A stretch of 64,000 bases of DNA from Byssothecium circinans (GCA_010015675.1 ML977018.1:184166-248165); one strand, 5' to 3'. Positions 10,914 to 22,652 are shown, numbered from the stretch's first letter. The notes: generated by a model not told the origin, from the sequence alone. Numbers and translations: made by a program.

Positions 10914-13465
10914 ATGTCGCCGCCCACGGGCGTCAACGCCCAACTACGGCACCTTGTACACTACCACCTCGACAACGGCTTCCTAGAAAACGCCCTCTTC
11001 TTTGCGAGCCGCCTTCATGCTCTCGAGCCGCGCAACGGCGACGCCGCACATCTCTTAGCGCTCTGCAATCTGCGACTCGGAAGGTACAAAGCCGCCTTCG
11101 ACCACGCGAAACCGAAGGGACATACGCCGCATTTGGGATGCGCATACGTGTTTGCGCAAGCTTGTCTGGGCCTGGAGCGCTTCGATATTGGGGCCCAGGC
11201 GCTGGAGAAGACCCGCGGACTGTGGGCTGGACGGAATCACTGGAGTAAGTATACGGTAGTGGGACTGGATACGATATGTATTAACCTTCACTCTTGCAGA
11301 CAAGCACTCGGACACTTCGAGACGACACCTTCCGGACGCCGCCGCCTGCTATTGCCTTTTAGGAAAGCTACTTGCCGCCCACGGTGAATCAAAGAAAGCC
11401 ATTGATCACTATGTGGAGGCGCTCAAACTCAATCCCTTCATGTGGGATGCGTTCACGGGACTTTGCGACATCGGCGCTGTTGTGCGTCCCCAGAATATCT
11501 TCAAGATCACTCCGGAGATGCTGGTCACGATATCGCATGCGGCGACCAACGGACATGGGCCTGCGTCATTACCCTCACAGGACAGCTTTGACGTGAGGAA
11601 TCCATTTGTATCGACTCCGGACGTGGATCCTTTCAACCCGTCGCTGAGACAAGGCGGCGACGTAGGACTGAACCTTGGAGGGTCCAATCTGCTGTCACGG
11701 CTGAATGGCAATGTTCCAGCACCCCATGGCAATGGCATCGGCTCCTACCCAGACGTGGAAACGCCGACTTCAAATGGCCAGAATCACCATGACGAAGACA
11801 TTATGATGGGCGAAGGAGGTGGACCTGTGATGAACGACCTTGCTTCAGATATGCCGCATGCGCCAGCTCGAAAGACTCGGATGCAAGCGTTGAGCACGAG
11901 TGAGGAGGCATCTAAAATGAGGCCAATCACGACCAGGACTCGATTCAAGACAGCATCGGAAATGAGTGAGAGGACAGAGATTCCTCAACCAGTTGGGCAG
12001 AATGGGCACAAGAGGACAGTGTCGGGACATTCGGCACAGCCTGTTCCGCAACAGCAAATCAACGCGCCTCCAGCCGATCCTACAGCAGCTCCCCCTAGAA
12101 GAAGCGTACGGTTGCTGAAGACCATTGAGGGACTCCGACCCTCCAGTAGTAGGTTAGCCGCGGCAACAACTCGAGACCCAGAAGCAAGGGAACGCCGAGA
12201 GTTGCGGAAAGCGAAGGCGACTGGGACGAAAGGAAAATCGGGCACTTCCACAGTTGGGAGGGTTGTGAGCGGCAACCGAAAGCCTACTACGGTGGAACAC
12301 TCGGACTTGATGAAGCCGGAGTCAAGGCCTGCAAGTGTTGCTTCAACAGTAGCGCCCCCGCCGAGGATGGCTGTACCTGCAGACACCACACGGGAGCAAG
12401 AGGCGCTGACCTGGTTGTTTGACCTTCTCCTTAAAATGGGATCAGGCTACAAGTATTTGAGTCGTTTTGAATGCGACAAGGCCGTGACCGCGTTCGAATC
12501 GATATCCGCACAGCAGCGCGAGACTCCATGGGTGCTTGCGCAGCTTGGCAAGGCACACTACGAACGGTCCAACTACGTGGAAGCCGAGAAGGCATTCCAG
12601 CGCATACGAGACAAGGCACCGTCGCATCTGGAAGATATGGAGGTGTTTTCGAACACACTGTGGCAGCTCAAGAAAGAGACGGATCTGGCATACCTCGCCC
12701 ACACGCTTGTTGACCAAGATCGACTTTCACCGCAAGCTTGGTGTGCGCTTGGAAATGCCCAGTCTCTCCAGCGGGAGCACGACCAAGCCATCAAGTGCTT
12801 CACTCGAGCCACACAGCTGGATCCCAAGTTTGCGTATGCCTTCACGCTTCAGGGTCACGAACACATCGCGAATGAAGAGTATGACAAGGCAATGTACGCA
12901 TACCGATGTGCGATTAGTGCTGACAACAACCACTACAATGGATGGTACGGCTTGGGTCATGTGTATGAAAAGATGGCCAAGTACGAAGTTGCAGAGAAGC
13001 ACTATAGGGCGGCTTTTGCGATCAATCCGACCAATCCTCTGCTCGCAGTAAGGATTGGATATGCAAGTATCCTACCATATTCCACGATTTCCAATCACTC
13101 ACAGCATCTAGGTACTCAGTCGCATGAAGAAGACCCAAGCAGCGCTTCTCCAGTATGAAGCTGCCATCAAGGTTGACGAGCGATGCAAACTCGCCCGCCT
13201 CAGCCGCGCCCAGATCCTCCTCAAGTTGAACATGCCCGAGCAAGCGCTCCAAGACCTCACGATCCTCAAGAACACGACGCCTGAAGATGTAAACGTTCAT
13301 TTCGCACTTGCGCGGACGTACAAGAGGCTGGGGAATCGAGCGGATGCTATGCGCCACTTCACGATTGCGCTCAACCTGGATCCAAAAGCACAGACGCTCA
13401 TCAAAGAGGCGATGGATAGCTGGGACGATGATGCTGCGGAATGGAGCAGTGATGATGAGGGATGA
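10914..13465 (+). CDS. CDC27: APC3/Cdc27 subunit of the anaphase-promoting complex
   Basis: Three exons, 10914-11244, 11300-13062 and 13112-13465, giving 815 residues. The N-terminal Apc3 TPR region (about 1-180: LVHYHLDNGFLENALFFASRL; CYCLLGKLLAAHG; ALKLNPFMWDAF) is followed by a disordered linker and a block of TPRs from about 480 (TWLFDLLLKMGSGYKYLSRF; WCALGNAQSLQREHDQAIKCF; AYTLQGHE-like; WYGLGHVYEKM). The acidic tail ends WSSDDEG. This is the layout of Cdc27, BimA and Nuc2, the TPR scaffold of APC/C that binds Cdh1/Cdc20. Intron 1 is GT-AG, 55 nt. Intron 2 is best read as GC-AG, 49 nt, because that keeps the TPR register RIGYVLSRMKKTQAALLQY; a GT donor at 13048 would delete five residues. 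Confidence 0.92.
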
Positions 13466-14552
13466 GGGCAGCTATACCTCCTTTAGTCGCTGCGGTATCA
13501 AACCCGCCATGGAATGACTTCGGTGGTTGTTGCCAGAACTACAACATCGATGCTTTCATTCATAGCGGTACGCATCTTTCGCTGGCCTTCCACATCGCTA
13601 CCGCCCCTGCTGTACCTTACCGCACATGGACAGACAAACTTGCTTTATCAACGACCTCCTTGCACATATCTTCTCTCTCTTGCCTTGGACAGTTATTCCC
13701 CCCCCCCCTTCCCCCTCTTCCTTTCTTCAAATTCTTCCAATAAAAGCATTTCTGGGGCATATGAGCGGCGGAGTTCCCTTCCTTCTTTTTCTTCTTCTTC
13801 TCTCTTCCTAGCATACTTGCATAATGGGCACTGGGGCGTTCCTTTTCGGACATGCATGCTGTGTATCGATGGAGGGTTTGGGTTTTGCGTGCGGGCTCTC
13901 TTCTTTCTTCCTCCCTTTCTTCCTTCCTTTCTATATACCATTGTGTGGATGTGGACGTGGGCATGGGCGTTTGGTCTCTCTGTGCGTGTGTGCGTGTGGT
14001 GCATTGTCCCCTTTCTTCGACGGGGGGGGGGGGTTTTTAACGTTTGGAAACGTTTTCACGTGGAATGACGTTTTTGATGTGTTTTATGGCGTATTTGAAT
14101 GGGTGGGGGACGGCTGGGCCAAAATGCATGGATGCTGGGGGTCTTTTGGGGGATGGGGATAGATTATTTGTGAGTCGGATGCGGTGGGCAGAGGAGATGA
14201 TGATGGGCTGCTGTACGATAAGAGTAATGGGTATATAGCTAAAGATTCATGCATGCAGTATTCGTACGTAATTCACTGGCTGAGAGATACTTCTAAGGTT
14301 TGCATGTGATAACGCGTTACTTCGCATGACAGTTTTATGGAATGGACAAACTTCGAGGCAAGTGTTTCAATTTACTCGGCAAGACTAACCTCCTATCTAG
14401 CAGTTTGTCATCCCCTCGATTTGACCAGTCTTGCACAGCACACAGGCAGTCTTGTCCAGACCAGGCTGGCTGAATCTCGTATATATAACACCCCCTCCGG
14501 CATGGTATTTCAATTCTCTGGAGCCGGAAAGGGTGTGTATGGAATGATATAT
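13466..14552. other. Convergent 3' regions of APC3 and SOD1
   Basis: About 1.1 kb between two converging genes. It contains long pyrimidine runs (13676-13810), a C11 tract at 13698-13708 and a G12 tract at 14022-14033. No gene is supported. Confidence 0.5.
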
Positions 14553-15609
14553 CTAAGCGGAGATACCAATGACGCCGCAAGCGGGACGGCCACCAGCGTT
14601 GCCCGTCTTCTTGGACTCGGGGTGGTCGGACCTGCCGAGGTCGTCGGTGCCGGAGTGGACGACGACGGTACGCTGTAGGTTGACGTTAGTTTTTAGTTTC
14701 GTTCCCTCCACTACCGGTCTACCATGTACGTGCATATCTTTGTTCTGAAGAAGGGGGGAAAGGACATACGCCAATAACGCTCTCGGACCCGATAAGCTTG
14801 ATGAACTTATCCGTTGTACTGCCGGTGCCATTTCCCTGGGCGTCGGTCTTGAAGTTGCCCAGGTCGCCGACATGGCGGACCTCGTCGGTAGGAGCGCCGT
14901 GGTCCTTGCCGTGGGGGTTAACTGAACCACATCATCAGCACACTTTCACTTTCACTTTTCATCCATCTCATCCACGTCACCGATCAGGGGGAGAAAGTGC
15001 GGATGGACACGAAAGGATTACGGTGAGAAAGGAAACCTACAGTGCGGTCCAGCAGAGGTACACCCATTAGTATTATCCCCGAAAGCGTGGACGTGCATGC
15101 CACGCTCGGCATTGGCGTCGTTGCCGGTAATGTTCCATGAGATGTTGGTGGGCGAGGACTCGTTTTCCTGCTCAAAGGTTACGGTGCCTTTGACATTGGA
15201 GTCTCCACGGAGGACGGCGACTAGACGGCTCAACGTTAGCTCTCAGGTTCTTCTTTTTCACTCTCTTCTTAATCCCCTATCGACTGTGCTTCTTCCCATG
15301 GTCGTTCTATGGCGAGTCGAGGCATAAAAGAGAGGGGAGGGAGAGAGAGAAGCGGCGCAGTCCATCCATCCATCCATCCAGCAACACATAGTTACGAAAC
15401 CGTAACTATGTATCCATCCATCACGGTCCTCAACCCAGCCCTCGCCCCATCCAATTGAACCGTCGCACACATATGAAAACGCTCGTAACCCCTCTAGTGT
15501 GACGAAGCCGTCCAACAATGTGCTCAAAGTCCCTCTCCCGGACCGCCCCGCCTCGCCTCATCGGGGCAAGAATCGTCCCCAAGGGTTGGTACTTACCGGC
15601 TTTGACCAT
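14553..15609 (-). CDS. SOD1: Cu/Zn superoxide dismutase
   Basis: Four exons: 15597-15609 (MVKA plus one base), 15041-15220, 14770-14921 and 14553-14672, giving exactly 154 residues, the usual family length. The metal ligands are all present: [14 protein letters not shown] (two Cu His), [11 protein letters not shown] (bridging and Zn His), HVGDLG (Zn Asp) and [11 protein letters not shown] (last Cu His). The disulfide cysteines (NGC, PACGV) and the active-site Arg ([10 protein letters not shown]) are also seen. It converts superoxide to peroxide and oxygen in the cytosol. Introns 2 and 3 are ordinary (about 119 and 91 nt). Intron 1 is 376 nt and holds a repeat-flanked perfect hairpin. Confidence 0.97.
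15361..15422. repeat. CCAT-type tetranucleotide repeat flanking a hairpin, in SOD1 intron 1
   Basis: Five TCCA units at 15361-15380, interrupted by the hairpin at 15386-15411, then further ATCC units at 15412-15422. All lies within the first SOD1 intron (15221-15596). Confidence 0.8.
15386..15411. other. Perfect 11-bp inverted repeat with 4-nt loop
   Basis: The arm ACATAGTTACG (15386-15396) is followed by the loop AAAC and its exact reverse complement (15401-15411). It can form a hairpin in either DNA strand and in the SOD1 pre-mRNA. No function is known to me. Confidence 0.85.
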
Positions 15610-16127
15610 TGTGTCGGTTTTGTGGTTTTGTTTTCTTTAGAAGTGGGTTGTTTGATGGGGAGGAGTGTTGTTTTTGGTGCACGGAAGGTTGAGAGATGAG
15701 GGGAGAGAATGCTGCTGGAGCTTTCTGTGCCCCCTAACCCCCACCTTGAGCGGGGCGGGCTCAGAGTGACGCAACTACTACCTAACTTTGCGGAAACGCG
15801 ATTTCCTCGGCCTTAACTCCGAGTCTGGGTTCAGCGAATGAATAATACAATGTGCAGCCCCTCCTTGTCTGACAAACATCACAAAATCTTCAGTCTTTCC
15901 TCATTATTGAGAGCTCAACCGAAACATGACGTCTATTCGTATCACAATACATTCACTATCTAGCAAATTTTATTTACGTGCTTCAAAGTCCCAGTCTCGT
16001 CGACGCAAGAGTGAGCGAAAGAAAAAGCATGCAAGTCAATATGCCAAATTGTTGTGATGCCCCCTCATTAGTCATACCCAGAAAACACCCGATCTCGGAG
16101 CGGAGATACAAGGTCCCACGCATCCAT
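15610..16127. other. SOD1 promoter and transaldolase 3' region
   Basis: 518 bp between two minus-strand genes. The part next to 15610 should be the SOD1 promoter. The part next to 16127 should be the transaldolase 3' UTR. I see no further gene. Confidence 0.4.
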
Positions 16128-17319
16128 TTATGCCTCAATCTTCTTGCGCAGGATGTCCTTGAGCGTGACGGCATCGGCGGCGAATTTCGAGATACCCTCG
16201 CGCAGCTTCTCGACGGCCATCTGGTCCTCGTTGAAGAAGAATCGGAACTCGGGCTCGTTGTTGATGTACGACTTCTTCTCAATGTCGAGCGAGTTGGCAC
16301 CCGAAGCGTCAAGTTTCTTGGGGACCTTGTCTTGGGAGTTGTAGAGCTGCTCCAGGAGGTTGGGCTGTGGACTTATTAGCTTCCTATATGTTGTGATACT
16401 CTCGAAGTGCACTCACAGCAATGGTCAAGTAGTCGCAGCCAGCGAGCTCAGTGACCTCGCCGATGCTCCTGAAGGAAGCTCCCATGACAATGGTCTTGTA
16501 GCCGAACTTCTTGTAGTAGTTGAAAATAGACTGCACGCTCTTGACACCGGGGTCCTCGCTGGCAGAGTACTCCTTCTTGTTCGCCGCCTTGAACCAGTCA
16601 AGAATACGGCCAACGAAGGGAGAGATGAGGTAGGCGCCGGCCTCAGCAGCGGCAATGGCCTGGACGAGAGAGAACATAAGAGTAAGGTTGCAGTTGATGC
16701 CGTGCTGCGACTGCAGGATCTCGGCGGCCTTGATGCCTTCCCATGTTGAGGCAATCTTGATGAGAACGCGCTCCTTGGGGATGCCAACCTCCTTGTAGAG
16801 CTGGGCAGGTCAATTACTGGCCGATCTAAGCGTCAACTGATTCACATACCTCGATGAGGTGCAGGGCCTTGTTCACAGAGGCCTGGGTATCGAAAGAAAA
16901 TCGCGCATCCACCTCGGTCGACACCTTTCCGGGGATGATGTTCAGAATCTCCTTGCCAAACTGCACCAGCAGGTTGTCCAATGTAGCGTCCACCTGGGAA
17001 TCGATGTCCTTTCCATGCTTCTTGCCGTACTCGACGGCGGCATCGATCAGCTTTGCGTACTCGGGCTTCTTGGATGCGGCGAGGATGAGCGAGGGGTTCG
17101 TCGTGGCGTCTTGCGGCTTGTACTTGTCGATGGTTGCAAAGTCGCCGGAGTCGCAGACGACCGTCTAGTTGAGATATGTTAAACTACTTGCTATACCACG
17201 CGGGTATGACGGTTTGGCGTGTTGTAAGAATTTCTCCGGGCTGGCCGGTGGGGGTATGATGGCGATGGCGGGGTACTTACGGTGCCAGTGGCTTTCAATT
17301 GATCGAGCGAGGAAGTCAT
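16128..17319 (-). CDS. TAL1: Transaldolase
   Basis: Four exons: 17281-17319, 16850-17164, 16417-16800 and 16128-16364, all joined in phase 0, giving 324 residues, the usual length for class I transaldolase. The start is [16 protein letters not shown]. Diagnostic parts: [10 protein letters not shown], the Schiff-base lysine in [36 protein letters not shown] and [10 protein letters not shown]. The enzyme moves a dihydroxyacetone unit between sugar phosphates in the non-oxidative pentose phosphate pathway in the cytosol. Introns are 49 to 116 nt with standard donors (GTAAGT, GTATGT, GTGAGT). Confidence 0.97.
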
Positions 17320-17973
17320 GGTGCGTGAGATGCTTATACGTGAGACTTGAGGGAAGACTCTTCAATGTATAAGAGGATGAGTGGTGGTGTGTGAAGGGTG
17401 ATTGTTTGTTGGAAAGAAATTGCGGCGGAAGGCAAGATCAAATGCACCTGCCCCTCCATAAAAAGCTGACCCCCATTCAGCGTCACAGGTGGCGACGCGC
17501 CATCCATCACGGCCGGGAAAGCGGCGGCCTCATAGGCCCGCATCTAGACGTCGCATCAATCAGCGCCTTGGATGCGTTACAGTACCCTTTGTAAGCAAGC
17601 CTGACACTGCTCTGTCGCCGACTTCAAGCGTGCCAGTGTTTGTTTGGAATGGGATGACATGACAAAGCATTTATCATGTTATACAATCACTATGACCTAT
17701 AATAAGAGGAATGTGCAAGTATGAGGCTCTGTATTTGGACGAACTCATGCAAGAAATTCCAGAGAGAGGAGAAGTATCTCACGCAATTCACCATGCCAAG
17801 AACTCCAATAACCGGCGGCATATGAACGCCGGCCGTGCGATTCAACATTAGACAACTCTACCACGCTATCTATATCGAACCACTTATTCTTACATCTCCG
17901 GTATCCGGCCGCAAACCTATTTTGCTTCTTTCACCGGTCTCCTCATCCTATTTCCACGGAAAACCCGCGCACC
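17320..17973. other. Transaldolase promoter and dehydrogenase 3' region
   Basis: 654 bp between two minus-strand genes. A minus-strand frame at 17334-17543 overlaps the expected transaldolase 5' leader and has no supporting feature. No other gene is seen. Confidence 0.4.
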
Positions 17974-18996
17974 TCACAAACGAGCTTTGATCTTCCCCCA
18001 CCCATCCTGCTTCAGCCATCCGTACACCTCGTCGTAACTCTGCACGAGATTACTCACAGTATGGCCAGCGCCGCTCGGCCCTGGATCGTTGAGCGCTTCT
18101 ACAATACGTGTCTGCTTGGCGCCGACTTCGAGAATGTTTCCTCCGCCTAGTTCCGGTTCTTCCAACAGCCTCAGCATTGCTTCTGCGACCTCTTCTGGCG
18201 TCGCCCACGCGTCTTTGTCTGTGTCGATAAATCGCATCTTCTCCGGATGCTCCGTCCAAAGTGGTGTCTTGATGAGTCCAGGCGCGACACCATTGACGCG
18301 GATGCCGAGGGTTGAGTCGAGCGTGCCTAGAGAGCGAACGAAGCCGTTCATCGCATGCTTTGCTGCTACGTAGATTGGAGTGTTGAGGTTCGCGTTCTGT
18401 CCTGCTATACTACTCACGATCAAAACGCGCTTCGGATTCTGCGGACTTGCTTTCGCGCCGTTCTTGGGGCTTAGAAATTCGGAGATGGCGAGCTGTGTCG
18501 TTCGGATAGGGTGTGTAAGGTTGATATCGAGAGTAGCATAACGACCACTGTCTGGTCTATCTTTCGACTTTTTGCTTCCGGGAGGGTGCCAGAAGTTGGA
18601 CCAGTGGGGATCGTAGATGCCAGCTCCCGGACACACAATGTCGATGCTCTTGAACTCTTTGTTCGCAACTCCGAACATGCGTTCTAGCTGTGGCCATTCG
18701 GTTACGTCGGTCTTCTGAAATACAGCTCGCGGTTTTGAGGTGTATTGATCAAGGAGCTTCTGTGCTTCAGGCCGGAGAGCGAGGTCGGCGATGAGGACAT
18801 TGCAGCCGCGTGAAAGAAGTAGAGCAGCAAAGCAGTAATTGATCCCTACAAGCTCCTGTCAGTAGCAATTCGCCTCTCTCGTACTGTTGCTATATATACC
18901 TGATCCTGCACCTGTAACAATTGCTGCTTTCCCTTCTACCGAGAAAGCCGTTGTATCGCGCTGGACATTCTGGAGACCTGGTTGTCGTGCTGCCAT
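17974..18996 (-). CDS. Short-chain dehydrogenase/reductase, 15-hydroxyprostaglandin dehydrogenase-like
   Basis: Two exons, 18900-18996 and 17974-18845, joined in phase 1 by a 54-nt intron, giving 322 residues. The Rossmann start is KAAIVTGAGSGINYCFAALL, then LIADL and KTDVTEW (cofactor acidic residue), ICPGAGI-like VCPGAGIY, the catalytic Ser (VLIVSSIAG), and the Tyr and Lys in PIYVAAKHAMNGFVRS. VNGVAPGLIKTPL completes the fold. This is a classical NAD-type SDR. The third Gly of TGxxxGxG is replaced by Asn (GSGIN). The substrate is unknown. The neighbouring NLR-like gene is divergent and gives no functional clue. Confidence 0.9.
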
Positions 18997-19600
18997 GATG
19001 AGGCTCAATTGCTTTGGTTCAACGTCAAAAGAAAGAACCTATGGTAATATGAGTATCAACGTAGAGGTTCCGCTTTTTCGTTTTCACATTATCATGAACA
19101 ATTAAGTTGTGAGCTGCTTACAGTAAGCTGTTCCGGCATACCATATCCGGTGTGGGGTAGTGAGGGGCATCGTCACTTCCGCGTCGACTCGACTCGGCGG
19201 AAGGTGCGCCGAAGCACGGTCAACTGGTTTGAGCGACATCTTCACTCCTCATACAGTATTACCTCTGTCCAGGCCATTCTCGACCCAAGGTACCGGCATT
19301 CCGGGGACTTCTCTTCTGTTGATTTTAGCGACGAACGCTTTCATAAAGTGTTTTCACAGCGCAACAGAGCTCGACGAATGGCGGCTGCTCTGTCCAGATT
19401 GGCTGTGGGAAAGCGAAAATACGAGACTGAACGTCTTCAGCCTTGTATCATGGCGAGATTGTATTGGATGGAGAGGGTAGGGTGCCTACCTGGCCTCAGC
19501 CTCGCAGTGCTGAGTGCCCTGTTTCTCTCGACATGGAGCGCTCTCACATTCATCACCGCGTTCTTGCCTTTCTCCGAATTTACCTCAGAGTGCAACCACC
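18997..19600. promoter_or_regulatory. Divergent promoter region, dehydrogenase / NLR-like gene
   Basis: 604 bp between divergent starts. An open frame at 19150-19668 overlaps the NLR start in another frame and looks like leader sequence, not protein. No operator was recognised. Confidence 0.35.
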
Positions 19601-22600
19601 ATGCGAAACCGGCTCAAGGGCATCCTCAAGTGGAAGTCGAGCCGCGACGCCAGGCGCAATGTCGATAGGTCAGATGGCCCAAACGTGCGATTGAGCGTGG
19701 GCAGAACGAATATTGAAAGCACTCCCTATCAACAAGGTCTCGCAGCCTCTCTCGCACCTCCATCCGCACCACCGATCCTCGAAGGCGATAACTTCGGTCT
19801 CACGCTGCTATACGAGCCCGAGCAGCCCGATGAGTCTCAAGTCGACATCATCTTTGTCCATGGCTTAACGGGCAATGCGTTCAACACGTGGTACCATCGC
19901 GACAAGAAACTACACTGGCCGAGCACACTTTTGAGAGAAAATATTCCACTAGCGCGCATCTTCATTTTCGGGTACGACGCGAACGTCGCTAGCTTTTGGG
20001 GCGGTGCATCACAGAACCGTCTAGCGAATCACGCAGAGAACTTGGTTGGCCACCTAGCTGGAGTACGAGAGGAGACCCAAAAAGAAGGGCAGAAAATCAT
20101 CTTCGTTGCTCACAGTCTAGGTGGCCTCGTAGTGGAGAGAGCAATACAGATATCGGAGGCTAATGCCGAGCAACACCTCCGCCAAATCGAACGATCCACA
20201 ATAGGTATCCTCTTCCTTGGAACACCACACTCGGGTAGCGACTTCGCCCCTTTCTCCAAGGCAGTTGGGACTGTTTTGGGTTTGGCGGGCAAGCGTGTCA
20301 ACACAGATATCTTGGACAGCCTGAGAAGAGACTCGCAAGTCCTCTTGGATGTCGAAGACTGGTTTGGCCAATGGCGAAGGCGGCGTTCAGAAAATACCAA
20401 CCCTGTTCAGATCACCACTTTCTTTGAAGAGATGGGACTGCCAATTGTTGGAAAGGTTGTTGAGGAGTCTCAAGTAAAAATCCCCGGATACTCATCGTAC
20501 GGGATTCGTTCGAATCACATGGATATGCCAAAATTTGCTACTTTCCACGATCCTGGATACAAAGCTGTTCGTAGAGAGATCCAACGATGGATTAGAAGAG
20601 TGGATGAAGTAGGTGTGTTGTATCCCCGATGACGCTATGCAACAAAGCTAACGGCTCAGCTTAGAACCTGAGTCCAATAAGCGGATAGACAAGGTCTTGA
20701 CAAGTCTCAATCGTTGCCCGTATGAAGACCGCAAGAATGTCAACCCCCAACGCATAGAAGGTACTTGCGAATGGTTCAGGAATCATAAGCAATTCAAACA
20801 GTGGGACGAAGGCAGCACCTCAGGCCTGCTTTGGGTTTCCGCTGATCCTGGCTGCGGTAAATCTGTGCTGAGCAGGTACCTCGTCGACAATGAACTCAAG
20901 TCGCCTCAACGAACAGTCTGCTACTTCTTCTTCAAAGATGGCTTTCCAGATCAACAATCGGCATCCGTCGCGTTGTGCTCGCTTCTTCGCCAGCTGTTTC
21001 TATCTCAACGGCATCTACTGGGCGGAAAGACCTTGGCCTCGATCGAGAATGAGAGGAGCACACTCTACAGTTCCTTCAACCAACTCTGGGATATTTTACT
21101 GCACGTCGCAAAAGACAACTCTTTCGGAGAAACTGTCTGCGTCCTCGATGCTTTGGATGAGTGCTGGCGCAGCGACTTTGAGCAGCTGAGTACTGAACTT
21201 GTCCGATTCTATATGAAGAAACCAGGGACGAAGCTCAAATTTCTTCTTCTAAGCAGACCATACGACCATATACAGTGGAATTTTCAGACTTTGAAGAACA
21301 GCATGCCGACCATACACCTCAGCGGAGAAAGCGAAGAAGAGATGGAAGATATTGTCAAAGAGATTGATCTCGTGGTCAAGCACCGAATAGCAACGATCGG
21401 TGCGAAGCGAAGACTACGACCAGAGGAGTGTGATCACCTGCAGAGTCTCATGACAGCTGTTCCCAACCGAACATATTTGTGGGCCACTCTAACTTTAGAC
21501 GTTGTCGAGAACATGCACGGCTTCACAAGAGGAAATGTCATCAGAACGATCAAGAAACTACCGGAAACAGTTGACCAGGCATACACAAGTATTCTGGCCA
21601 GAGGCTCCGATATTCCCAAAGCATTGAGGGCTTTGCGATGTGTTGCAACAGCAAGAAGGCCACTGTGGGTGAAAGAGGTGATGGTCATGACCGCGGTGGA
21701 GGAACATCACGCATCGTTTGATGATCTTGAAGAAGAATTGGAAGCGGAAGAACGATTCCAAACAACACTACGAAACCTTTGCGGCCTCTGCTTGGTTGTG
21801 ATTGGCGGCAAGGTGTACTTCCTTCACCAAACAGTTCGAGAGTTTCTTGTGTCGTCGGAACAAGAATCAAACTGTGAAATCCAGCCGAGCATACTTGAAT
21901 ATGACCCGACTCTCTGGAAACATGCGCTAGACCAAACGACATCGCATAGGGTTCTCGCTCAAGCATGCATTTGGTACCTTCTGCTCCCAGTACCCCCAAT
22001 ACCCGGTGTATCTTCACAACGTGGGTTTGACGGATACAGCCTCGAATACTGGGACCATCATTTCCGCGAATCCGCTACCGAGGGCCGCGATATACTCATG
22101 CTTTCGGCCATAAAATTACTCGATCCAGCCGGTTCGTGGTGGAGAATAGAAGCATCCAGCCGACGCAAGAATGCACACCACAGCAATTTCCCCAACGCAC
22201 TGCTTAGTGCAACCGTCCACAACCTTCCAACAGTCGTGGAATTTCTCCTTCAAGAGACGGAAGGGATAGATGTGAATGCGACGGATGCTGAACTAAATCG
22301 ATCATCCTTGGCATGGGCTGCAGATCGTGCGTTAAGAAGCATCGTCGTGATGCTGACAAAGCATCAGCAGACGAACGTGAACATCAAAGATTGCAACGGC
22401 AATACACCTCTAATCCTTGCGGTATATGATAGTGAGGGGGGGATGCCTGATACGACGATAGTTTATTCTCTTCTTCGACACGAGCAACTTGATTTTTATG
22501 CGAGGAATAAGAAAGGCCAGAGTGCTCTCGATGTTGCGCAGCAGTGGCCCGCGATCGAATTCTTCGACGAAATTGACAGTGCGTTTTCGTCCCTTTTAAA

Positions 22601-22652
22601 ATCACGTCTTGAAGCCATACGGGCGCACTGGTATACAAGGCTTCGAGATTGA
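19601..22652 (+). CDS. NLR-like receptor: alpha/beta-hydrolase - NACHT - ankyrin-like repeats
   Basis: Two exons, 19601-20612 and 20665-22652, joined in phase 1 by a 52-nt intron with a GCTAAC branch site, giving 999 residues. The N-terminal serine hydrolase (about 75-320) shows DIIFVHGLTGN, the nucleophile elbow AHSLGG (Ser172), GTPHSGSDF and the likely catalytic His306 (SNHMDM). The linker RIDKVLTSL leads to a NACHT ATPase with Walker A PGCGKS (Lys403) and Walker B VCVLDALDEC (about 496-504), then a winged-helix-like region and HQTVREFL. Degenerate ankyrin-like repeats lie at about 835-960 (LPTVVEFLLQ; GNTPLILAV). This architecture belongs to fungal STAND/NLR proteins of nonself recognition and programmed cell death; the hydrolase would be the effector (inference). 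The start at 19601 has a good context (ACCACCATGC); an in-frame ATG at 19514 would add 29 residues. Confidence 0.9.

Noticed and set aside
13048..13111. GT-AG alternative for APC3 intron 2
   Set aside because: Would remove five residues from a conserved TPR; kept only as a possible alternative.
19150..19668. 172-codon plus frame overlapping the NLR-like start
   Set aside because: Lies in the leader in another frame; no recognisable feature.
20697..22652. NACHT half as a separate gene
   Set aside because: The frame begins with TTG, not ATG, and joins in phase to the hydrolase exon through a well-formed intron.
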